39,416 bases of DNA from Geoglobus sp. UBA235. GTDB lineage: Archaea; Halobacteriota; Archaeoglobi; Archaeoglobales; Archaeoglobaceae. The position numbers were made by a program, and so were the translations under genes. The notes below the pieces were generated by a model, which was given only the letters and a program-made list of their open reading frames with translations, ran no database searches and was not told where the DNA came from. Of the stretch, positions 7,769 to 14,378 are shown piece by piece (the stretch's first letter is position 1; each line of letters starts with the position of its first letter). The stretch is taken from assembly GCA_002494725.1 (NCBI GenBank), contig DACG01000016.1, positions 1 through 39,416 of the forward strand, read 5' to 3'.

Positions 7769-8693
7769 CCCTGTTTCTGGCTTCTGTTCTTATGTAGTTA
7801 AACTCAACTCCCTGATCCTCAAGGTATCTTTTTCCCTCCTTTGCACTCTTTCTCGGCCCTATGAAATACAGCGTCGGACCTGTTGATGACAGTCCAACGG
7901 CCCCATGATCCTTCAGAAGTTCTATGAAGCCCCATGCAACCTCTCCATACTGGCTGACCTCTGCTTTTTTGAAGCCAAGGTGCTGAATTCTGTAAACTGC
8001 TCTTGCAAATTCATCAAGGTCCTGTTCAACAACAGAAGGCATGAGCTTCATCAGAATTATGTGTGAGAGCTCCCGCACCTCATCAATCCTGAGAGGGGTG
8101 CTCCTCTCAAACAGATCCTTCTCCTTCAACCCTGCAAATCCTTTTTCTTCAGGGACAAAAAGATGGACCTCCCATCCGGGAAAGTCATACCTGGCTATGA
8201 CTGGGGGTGGAGGGGCTCGGCTGAACGAAGATGGAAGAAAGCTGCTCTTGAGTTTTCTGGAATGTCCTCCATCAACAATAAACCCTCCACGCTCAAAAAC
8301 AGCAACCCCTATCCCCGATGTTCCTCCTCTCCCCGTAAATTCTGCAATCTCTCTGACAGACATTTCTATTTCATTAATCTCAGTATAGGCCCTTCCAACA
8401 GCAAGGCTGATCTGGGTTCCGCTCCCAAGACCAACATGAGAAGGAAAGCTCTCCCTTATATCAATCTCAATCCCCATCCCGAATTTTTCCCTGAATTTTT
8501 CTGCGATTTCAGCAAATCTTTCCCTGTTCTCAAAATCACCTTTAATTACCACATTTTCACTCTCTCTCGCAACAAGCTCTATGTACGGGTTTTCAAGAGC
8601 AAGCCCAACCCCACCATCAACTCTGCCTATGTTCCCGTTAAGGTCAATAAGCGTGATGTGAATTCGTGAAGGAGCCTTAACCCTTACACCCAT
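7749..8693 (-). CDS. beta-ribofuranosylaminobenzene 5'-phosphate synthase
   Basis: A 314-residue GHMP-kinase-fold enzyme that joins p-hydroxybenzoate or p-aminobenzoate to PRPP with loss of CO2 or PPi, an early step of methanopterin synthesis. The N-terminal VKAPSRIHITLIDLNG, the GHMP-type loop SFPSHVGLGSGTQISLAVG, RGGTSGIGVAVFERGGF and the C-terminal GLSSTGPTLYF are seen. Archaeoglobales use tetrahydromethanopterin as C1 carrier, which fits. The ATG overlaps the end of the ThiF-like gene by 10 bp. Placement ahead of nop5-flpA has no obvious functional reason but appears to be an old archaeal synteny. Confidence 0.93.
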   Translation of the reverse strand: MGVRVKAPSRIHITLIDLNGNIGRVDGGVGLALENPYIELVARESENVVIKGDFENRERFAEIAEKFREKFGMGIEIDIRESFPSHVGLGSGTQISLAVGRAYTEINEIEMSVREIAEFTGRGGTSGIGVAVFERGGFIVDGGHSRKLKSSFLPSSFSRAPPPPVIARYDFPGWEVHLFVPEEKGFAGLKEKDLFERSTPLRIDEVRELSHIILMKLMPSVVEQDLDEFARAVYRIQHLGFKKAEVSQYGEVAWGFIELLKDHGAVGLSSTGPTLYFIGPRKSAKEGKRYLEDQGVEFNYIRTEARNRGAEIGV

Positions 8694-9298
8694 TCTTTCA
8701 CCTTCAGGGTTATTTTCCTCAGATAATGCTGGCTTCTTGTGTCTACAACATAGGCTTCAGGAGCTATTGTCGGGAGATGGTAGCCAGTGAATATCCTCAG
8801 AATTTCTCCCGCCTGAATCGAGCATGTCAGAGCGTAGGAGATTGGATCAAACTTAACTTCCGGCATTTCAACCTCCCAGAACTTTATCCCATCTGGCAGA
8901 AAGGTTGTTATTATGTTCGGAATGAAGGGAGATCCGAGCTCCTCAGCAATTCTTGCAGCAACATCAATGTGCTTGTGAGCAACGATCACATCAATCCCCT
9001 TCAGCTGCCTTTTCAGCTCCCTGTAATCATCTGGATAGGGGTAGCTTATTACACAGGAATCGCTGCTCATGGGATGGACGACATCGTAATCATTGGCCTC
9101 GAGAGGGTGAAGTGTGCAGTCTATCCTGGAGTCATTGGGCGTTACGAAGTCCCCGATGTACCTGACACATCCAACCCCGCCCCTCCACAGCAGTTCCATA
9201 AGCATTCTGCTGCCTATGACTGCAACGCTGAACTTGCTCATGTACTCTATCTTCTCTTCCTCTGCCATCCCGTGCCAGAATATCTTGGCCAGGTTCAT
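8684..9298 (-). CDS. reduced ThiF/E1-like Rossmann protein
   Basis: A 204-residue protein. A beta-alpha nucleotide-binding start (FSVAVIGSRMLMELLWRGGV, then CVRYIGDF) and a C-terminal segment with ISYALTCSIQAGEILRIFTG resemble the opening and closing helices of the ThiF/MoeB/E1 family. The usual GxGGxG loop is degenerate, and neither the CxxC zinc pairs nor the usual catalytic Cys motif of MoeB/ThiF is evident, so adenylation activity is doubtful. The ATG overlaps the upstream XRE-CBS gene by 4 bp (ATGA), and the next gene is beta-RFAP synthase. A role in pterin or cofactor chemistry is possible by context only. Confidence 0.6.
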   Translation of the reverse strand: MNLAKIFWHGMAEEEKIEYMSKFSVAVIGSRMLMELLWRGGVGCVRYIGDFVTPNDSRIDCTLHPLEANDYDVVHPMSSDSCVISYPYPDDYRELKRQLKGIDVIVAHKHIDVAARIAEELGSPFIPNIITTFLPDGIKFWEVEMPEVKFDPISYALTCSIQAGEILRIFTGYHLPTIAPEAYVVDTRSQHYLRKITLKVKEWV

Positions 9299-9861
9299 CG
9301 CCTTTCCCTCATGGCCCTCATCACGTCATGCTTCGTGACTATTCCGATTATTCTGCCACTTTCAACCACAAGCAGTGCGGGATTATTTATAAGCATTTTT
9401 GAAATGTTTTCAAGGGTCTCATTGGGGGAAATCTCAGGCAGGGGATCGTCCATTATATCCCTCACCCTAACCTCCTCGGCCCCATCTATCCCCTTGGTCA
9501 TTATGGCTCGAAGAATCGAGCTTTCAGTTACACAGCCAAGATTTGCCCCATCCTTTATAACCGGAACCTGGGAAAAACCATTCTCCCTCATTATGTCAAC
9601 CGTACTGAGTATCCCGTCATCAGGCGAGACCGACATCACGGGAGAGGTCATGATCTTTCTCGCATTTATCCCTCTCCCTTCAAGCTCCCCGAGAACCTCA
9701 AATATTCTTTTGACAAGAGAGAGTTTTGGATCGAGATCCCCACTTTCAATTCTGGCTATCAGTGGCTGGCTGACACCAACAAGCTCTGCAAGCTTCTTCT
9801 GTGTTATACCAAGCTTTTTTCTTCTTCGCTTGATCTCCTCAATCTCATAAAACATGCTCAT
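9295..9861 (-). CDS. XRE-family HTH regulator with tandem CBS domains
   Basis: A 188-residue protein with an N-terminal helix-turn-helix (RRKKLGITQKKLAELVGVSQ, then PLIARIESG; about residues 11-40) and two CBS domains (about 66-125 and 130-185, ending GRIIGIVTKHDVMRAM). CBS pairs bind adenine nucleotides or SAM in many proteins, so this may tie expression of the operon it heads to energy or SAM status. As the first cistron of the RNA-processing operon it could be autoregulatory. ATGs at 9861 and 9855 are both possible starts; GAGGAT lies 7 bases before the first, and an AATATTTTTATA stretch (about 9877-9888) may be the TATA element. Confidence 0.88.
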   Translation of the reverse strand: MSMFYEIEEIKRRRKKLGITQKKLAELVGVSQPLIARIESGDLDPKLSLVKRIFEVLGELEGRGINARKIMTSPVMSVSPDDGILSTVDIMRENGFSQVPVIKDGANLGCVTESSILRAIMTKGIDGAEEVRVRDIMDDPLPEISPNETLENISKMLINNPALLVVESGRIIGIVTKHDVMRAMRERR

Positions 9862-9887
9862 CTGTTAATCCTCATGCTATAAAAATA

Positions 9888-10412
9888 TTAACTGCTGTAA
9901 TTTGACTCCCTGAAAAGGTCAAGGCATGTGGGGCAGCAGAAAACATACAGCCTGTTGTGAAGCCTGTACGTGAAGGGTCTGTCAAAGGCCTCCTTCCCGC
10001 AGTAATCACATCTGAAGTTTATCTTTGGAATCTCAAGTGTTTCAAGCTCAAAGTGCTCGGCAACAGGTATTACCTCCTCCACCTCATAGTTCAGTGCAGC
10101 ATTTCCGAGATCATCTGAACTTTCAGCGATGAGCTTCACAAGATACCTGTTTTTTCCAATTCTGTATACCTCCCGAAACCCCTCCGGGACTGAGTCAGAC
10201 CTGATTTTCAGGAAAAAAATCGGATTGTTAGTTTTCAGTGAGATTCTGATTGTGTATCTCTCTATTATTCCCTCCTTCTCAAGCCTTGCAATTCTCGCCT
10301 TGACAGTCTGCCTTGTCAGCCCGAGAATCTTGCCAATCTCACTGTAACTCAGTCTTGAATTTCTTGAAAGCAGATCAAGTATTTTCAGATCATGCTCATC
10401 GAGATTCATCAT
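9888..10412 (-). CDS. Lrp/AsnC-type regulator with C-terminal TRASH metal-binding domain
   Basis: A 174-residue protein with an AsnC-like winged helix (residues 4-50, LSYSEIGKILGLTRQTVKAR), a degenerate central region, and a C-terminal TRASH zinc-finger-like domain with C135-x2-C138 and C159-C160-x2-C163. HTH-TRASH proteins are known copper/heavy-metal sensors in archaea. It is divergent from a small HMA metal-binding protein across an 84-bp gap, the arrangement expected for a metal sensor and its target. The ATG pair at 10412/10409 follows AAGGTAA, and an AATTTTTATTT stretch lies upstream. Confidence 0.85.
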   Translation of the reverse strand: MMNLDEHDLKILDLLSRNSRLSYSEIGKILGLTRQTVKARIARLEKEGIIERYTIRISLKTNNPIFFLKIRSDSVPEGFREVYRIGKNRYLVKLIAESSDDLGNAALNYEVEEVIPVAEHFELETLEIPKINFRCDYCGKEAFDRPFTYRLHNRLYVFCCPTCLDLFRESNYSS

Positions 10413-10496
10413 TTACCTTTTCTGTTAACTCAAATAAAAATTTAATTGACATGACGTTAAAAAAAGAGTATATATTTCACAGCGATAAAGTAACCT

Positions 10497-10709
10497 GTGG
10501 TGATTGGAGTGAAGGTTAAGCTCGAGCTTTCCGGTCTGACATGCCAGGGATGTGTGAACACGGTCAACAACGTGCTCATGAAAGAGGGTGCCAGGGTTCT
10601 GTCTATTGACCTGACATCTGCAGAAATCGAAATTGATGGCGATCCTGAAAAATTTGTAAAGGCTATAGAAAAATTCGGATATTCGGCAAAAATCGTGTCT
10701 GAAAGCTGA
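10497..10709 (+). CDS. HMA-domain copper/heavy-metal chaperone
   Basis: A 66-70 residue Atx1/CopZ-like protein with the metal site GLTCQGCVNTV near its N-terminus (Cx2C) and the beta-alpha-beta-beta-alpha-beta pattern ending FVKAIEKFGYSAKIV. It probably carries Cu(I) in the cytosol. The first residues allow GTG starts at 10497, 10500 or 10509. A TATATATTT box at about 10468-10476 places transcription at about 10498, favouring a leaderless GTG at 10497/10500; GGTGAT at 10499-10504 would favour 10509. No copper ATPase follows, so its partner must be elsewhere. The 3' end almost abuts the convergent response-regulator gene. Confidence 0.9.
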   Translation: MVIGVKVKLELSGLTCQGCVNTVNNVLMKEGARVLSIDLTSAEIEIDGDPEKFVKAIEKFGYSAKIVSES

Positions 10710-10713
10710 AAAA

Positions 10714-11067
10714 CTAAATTGTAACGTATTTTTTAATTTTCTCAATCAACCTTGACTTTGAGATGGGCTTCTCTATAACATCAAGTGCTCCAGCAGATAG
10801 AATCTCGTTTCCCTTCGATGATGCGTAGGCTGTTATTGCAATTATCTTTGCGTCAGGATCCATCTTTTTGATTTCCTTTGTGGCCTGAATGCCATCAACT
10901 TCGGGCATCAGTATGTCCATCAGAACGAGGTCAGGCTTGAGCATTCTGTAGATCTCAACTGCCTCCTTTCCGTTTGAGGTATATATCACGGTGAAGTAAT
11001 CAGAGATCATCGCTCCGATAACCTCTCTGACTGCCTCATCATCATCTGCTATGATTGCCTTCCTCAT
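10714..11067 (-). CDS. stand-alone response regulator receiver
   Basis: A 117-residue CheY-like receiver with no output domain. The acidic pocket D8/D9/D10, phosphoacceptor D51 (DLVLMDILMP), the Thr in IIAITAYAS and the Lys in VIEKPIS are all present. I start at ATG 11067, not the frame opening at 11124, because a TTTAAATATTATC box about 27 bp upstream fits a leaderless start and the extra residues are not receiver-like. It lies 57 bp downstream of a PAS/GAF sensor on the same strand that lacks a kinase domain, so the phosphodonor is unclear. Confidence 0.92.
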   Translation of the reverse strand: MRKAIIADDDEAVREVIGAMISDYFTVIYTSNGKEAVEIYRMLKPDLVLMDILMPEVDGIQATKEIKKMDPDAKIIAITAYASSKGNEILSAGALDVIEKPISKSRLIEKIKKYVTI

Positions 11068-11124
11068 AGTGATTTTTGTAATCATTATGATAATATTTAA
11101 AGGTTTCTCAGAAACCGGAAACAA

Positions 11125-12558
11125 TCACTGAAAAAGAGTTCTAAGACCTTCTCTAAGCTCATCTGACTTTTCCCACTCCTCATCAAGATTTCTGATTATG
11201 CTGTTTATTCTTTCCACCTGTTCAAGTATCATCCTGCCTGCTTCACCTTCAGGATACAGCTCTGCATAAGCGGATATGACCGTCAGTGGATTTCTTATCC
11301 TGTCGATCAGCAGTGCTATCTTCTCCATGCTCTCCTCTATTTTCCTGTAGGCATCCCTCTTCATCTGATTGAACTCATAGTTCCTGATGGCAAGCGAGAT
11401 GTCGGCAGCCATTGTTCTTAGAATTGCTATCTCCTCCTGATCAAAGGGTTTGAGAGAGTAAAAGGCCAAGGCTCCTCTTCTTTCACTGGTTGAAACTGAA
11501 AAAATCGCCATGTACAGCATGACATCACTGGAGAATCTTTTCCTGACCATGCATTCCTCAGGACATCTGGATATATCAGAAATCAGATCTCTTCCCGTTT
11601 CCAGGACGTTCCTGACAGCAGGACATTCTTCAGCCAAGCAATCACTCAACTCACCTGAGACTGCTGCAATCTTATCCTTTCCAACCAGATCTATTCTCAC
11701 ACCCCTGTAATCTCTCACAGAAGCTATGTTCTCCGATATTCTTTCAATCAGTGATCTCAGATCTGAGAACTTATCAAGCTCTCTTTCAACGCTCAGTATC
11801 ATACGAAGAAGATTTTCCATTCTTAGAACTTCTGTTATATCCCTCCCTATGAGAATGAAATACGTCTCCTCTCCAATTTCAGCAGGGATTATGCTGAAAA
11901 TCAGGGTTCTGTCACCAACAATTTCACGGAATGTCACAATTTCTCTTTTTTCGAGAACCTCATTAAACCTTTCCGGAATGGATTCACAGCTCTCATGAAA
12001 GGCTTTGTCAAGCCTTACACCAGATGGGTTGAATCCAACAAGCTCAATCAGCGATGGATTTGCTTCCAGTATCACTCCACTTCTGTCCATTATAGCAATA
12101 GGATTGATTACGTTCTCAAACACAGCCCTGTACTTATCCTCCTCAATTTTCTTTTCAGCCTCAAGCCTTTTTGCAGTCTTGCTGTCAGTTATGTCTATCG
12201 TGAAGTGCAAAAACAGCCTCTTTCCTTCTCTGCTCATCATACCCAGGGGATAGATTATTGAAACAAACCACCTTCCCGAATCCTCATCGTAAAATTCCCT
12301 TTCCACATAAACCCCTCCTTTTCTGATGGATTCCTCAAGAGGACATCCGGGATAGGGTTTTTCCATTCCGTGCATGGTTTTTGGGCAGAATGTGCCTTCA
12401 ACATCTTCAGGCTTAAACCCGAAATCCTCAATGATCTTTCTGTTAGCGATTATTATCCTGTGATCCTCGTCAACAACCATGGCATAGAATGGCAGGGAAT
12501 CAAGCATGAATCTGGCAACATCTTTTAGCTTTACGCCATCATCCTTAAACAAGTGCAT
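11125..12558 (-). CDS. PAS-PAS-GAF sensor protein with degenerate HisKA-like segment, no ATPase domain
   Basis: A 477-residue soluble protein. In the 12561 frame numbering: PAS 1 at about 20-128 contains C59-x4-H64-G and C73-P; PAS 2 at about 145-246; GAF at about 265-395 with C308, C313, C333 and C337; then a helix pair at about 405-465 containing DRIRNPLTVISAYAEL. That segment resembles a histidine-kinase dimerisation H-box, but Asp420 stands where the phosphorylated His would normally precede the x-R-N-P motif, and the protein ends without any HATPase_c motifs. No membrane segment is seen, so it senses in the cytoplasm. I use ATG 12558; a GTG at 12561 is one codon earlier. An AATTTTATC box upstream fits a leaderless start. 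Confidence 0.85.
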   Translation of the reverse strand: MHLFKDDGVKLKDVARFMLDSLPFYAMVVDEDHRIIIANRKIIEDFGFKPEDVEGTFCPKTMHGMEKPYPGCPLEESIRKGGVYVEREFYDEDSGRWFVSIIYPLGMMSREGKRLFLHFTIDITDSKTAKRLEAEKKIEEDKYRAVFENVINPIAIMDRSGVILEANPSLIELVGFNPSGVRLDKAFHESCESIPERFNEVLEKREIVTFREIVGDRTLIFSIIPAEIGEETYFILIGRDITEVLRMENLLRMILSVERELDKFSDLRSLIERISENIASVRDYRGVRIDLVGKDKIAAVSGELSDCLAEECPAVRNVLETGRDLISDISRCPEECMVRKRFSSDVMLYMAIFSVSTSERRGALAFYSLKPFDQEEIAILRTMAADISLAIRNYEFNQMKRDAYRKIEESMEKIALLIDRIRNPLTVISAYAELYPEGEAGRMILEQVERINSIIRNLDEEWEKSDELREGLRTLFQ

Positions 12559-12610
12559 CACCTCTGGAGATGAAGAAGGATGATAAAATTAGAATTGCAA
12601 TTATAAAAAA

Positions 12611-13498
12611 TTATCGAAAAACTTGGGAACCCTTCAGAACCTTCACCGCTTTCTCAAGAAACCTTATTTCGACCTCTTCCCTGTAAGCAAACGGATTTCC
12701 ATCTGCCGAAATAACGGTGTCTGCGTAAATGATTATTCCATCATCAAAGCTCATAGTTTCAGTCCTTATTGGCTCGAGATTTCTGAGAGATTCCTTGGTT
12801 ATGCTCCCCAAAACAACCGTGTGGCTCAGACAGGCTGCAAGACACCTGAAACCTGCGAAAGCTGAAATTGAAGCTCCTCCAGATATTCCCTTACCGAGAT
12901 ATCTCCTGTCGAGCATGGAAACAAAGATGTTTCCGAATATACCCTCAATAACCCTCTCACCCTCAGCCACCCTTCCATAAAACTTCCCTGGATTTCCCTT
13001 CCTGATTTCCCCACTCATGAAGGAGAGGGCATCGAGTTCGGTGATTTCTCCATCCACGGTTCCCAGCACCGTGGGCCCGGCAACAACATCGTTGAATGCA
13101 ACTCTGCCGTAATCCCTGACATGAAGTGCATCCACCTCATAAACCTGAAGATTTTCAAGACTTTCGGACATCAGGGGGCTGACATTTGTCGTTCCCATCG
13201 GAATGCAAAGCAGAGGCTTTTTCGGAAATGCTGATGCCGCGTCACTTGCCGTACCATCCCCTCCGAAAACCGCTATCACATCCACCTTTCTGTCAAGAAC
13301 TTCAACAAGTCTTTTTGTATCATTTCTGTCGTATGTTCGTTCAACCTCAACAACATGAGAATTCTCGATGTAAATTTCACCGAGATCATCCTGTCCTGTT
13401 ACAATTTCATCGGGATCAAGTTTTTCAACAGCCCTTTTTATGATCTCTCTATCAGGACCTTTTCCTGCCTTAGGATTGACAACAACTCCAAGCTTCAT
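12611..13498 (-). CDS. ATP-NAD kinase / diacylglycerol-kinase-like protein
   Basis: A 295-residue protein. The N-terminal GVVVNPKAGKGP and the kinase motif VIAVFGGDGTASDAA are diagnostic of the NAD kinase/diacylglycerol kinase superfamily; the overall match is to the archaeal predicted polyphosphate/ATP-dependent NAD kinase group (COG3199). The C-terminal half carries the paired Gly-rich strands GKGISGGASIS and the conserved ISADGNPFAYREEVEIRF end. It is likely to act on NAD or a related diphosphate but has not been proven here. It is divergent from the MEMO gene with only 38 bp between start codons. Confidence 0.8.
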   Translation of the reverse strand: MKLGVVVNPKAGKGPDREIIKRAVEKLDPDEIVTGQDDLGEIYIENSHVVEVERTYDRNDTKRLVEVLDRKVDVIAVFGGDGTASDAASAFPKKPLLCIPMGTTNVSPLMSESLENLQVYEVDALHVRDYGRVAFNDVVAGPTVLGTVDGEITELDALSFMSGEIRKGNPGKFYGRVAEGERVIEGIFGNIFVSMLDRRYLGKGISGGASISAFAGFRCLAACLSHTVVLGSITKESLRNLEPIRTETMSFDDGIIIYADTVISADGNPFAYREEVEIRFLEKAVKVLKGSQVFR

Positions 13499-13536
13499 AG
13501 CAAACGTTTATTTAGAAAAACGGGTATTTAATGACT

Positions 13537-14325
13537 ATGAGGTATCCGAAATATGCAGGATCATTCTACCCCTCAAATCCTGAATCGCTTCTCGGAATGC
13601 TCGGAGATTTTACGGAAATGGGTGTGAAGAGCGATGATGTTATTGCGATAGTCTCACCACACGCAGGATACATCTATTCCGGAAGGACAGCCGGAAGTGT
13701 TCATTCTGTTCTGAAGGATGCAGAAACATACATCGTTGTCGGACCAAATCACACCGGCTATGGAATGCCCATAGCTGTCTCAACCGATGAATGGCTCACA
13801 CCCCTTGGCTCCGTAATGCCCGATATGGATTTCATAGATGCCATGCCAAAGATATCCGTGGCTCCTGATGAGACTGCCTTTGCGGAAGAACACAGCCTTG
13901 AGGTTCAGATCCCGTTTATCCAGTACCTACACGAGGATTTCAGAATTGTTGCAATTTGCATGGGCCTTCAGGATGAGGAGAGTGCCAGAGAGGTGGCTGA
14001 CGAGATAATAAGGGCACATGAAGAGACCGGAAGGAGCTTTGCTCTGGTTGCCTCAAGCGACATGCACCACTACATTCCGGATGAGGAATGCAGAAGGAGA
14101 GATGAGATTGTCATTGAGGCAATAGAGAGCATGGATGTGAAGAAGTTCTACAAAACGATATATGATCTTCAGGCAAGCGTTTGCGGATACGGGCCCATAG
14201 CTGTTGCCATGCACATTGCGAAGTATTTTGGTGGAAATGCAGAGCTTGTCCATTACTCTACGAGCGGTGATGTTGCAGACAAGAGCTTTGTCGTTGGATA
14301 CGCCGGCATAGCCTTCAGAGTGTAG
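13537..14325 (+). CDS. MEMO-family protein (AmmeMemoRadiSam protein B)
   Basis: A 262-residue protein of the MEMO1 family, structurally related to class III extradiol dioxygenases. The metal/active-site motifs are visible: VSPHAGYIYSG, GPNHTGYG, EHSLEVQIPFIQYL and SSDMHHY. The usual archaeal N-terminus is M-R-x-P-x-x-A-G-x-F-Y-P, which corresponds to ATG 13537; an ATG two codons earlier (13531) also exists. A GTTTATTTAG element centred about 26 bp before 13537 supports the later start. The AMMECR1 and radical-SAM partners seen in bacteria are not nearby. The substrate is unknown. Confidence 0.9.
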   Translation: MRYPKYAGSFYPSNPESLLGMLGDFTEMGVKSDDVIAIVSPHAGYIYSGRTAGSVHSVLKDAETYIVVGPNHTGYGMPIAVSTDEWLTPLGSVMPDMDFIDAMPKISVAPDETAFAEEHSLEVQIPFIQYLHEDFRIVAICMGLQDEESAREVADEIIRAHEETGRSFALVASSDMHHYIPDEECRRRDEIVIEAIESMDVKKFYKTIYDLQASVCGYGPIAVAMHIAKYFGGNAELVHYSTSGDVADKSFVVGYAGIAFRV

Positions 14326-14339
14326 AGAAAGACTACTTT

Positions 14340-14363
14340 CTGGAAAAATTAATATTCTTCCAG
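14340..14363. promoter_or_regulatory. inverted repeat flanking the TATA region of the molybdopterin oxidoreductase gene
   Basis: CTGGAA (14340-14345) and TTCCAG (14358-14363) are perfect 6-bp arms separated by 12 bp that contain AAATTAATAT, the probable TATA element about 27 bp before ATG 14379. A protein bound here would cover the TATA box. Confidence 0.35.
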
Positions 14364-14378
14364 GATTTTTCATCAGGT

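Noticed and set aside
8726..9850. 374-codon open frame on the plus strand
   Set aside because: Antisense to the ThiF-like and XRE-CBS genes; its translation is Ser/Pro/Leu-rich low-quality sequence with no family features.
11067..11125. Hidden HATPase domain lost by frameshift between the sensor and receiver
   Set aside because: Only 57 bp separate the genes and no ATPase motifs appear in any frame, so the sensor is complete as written.
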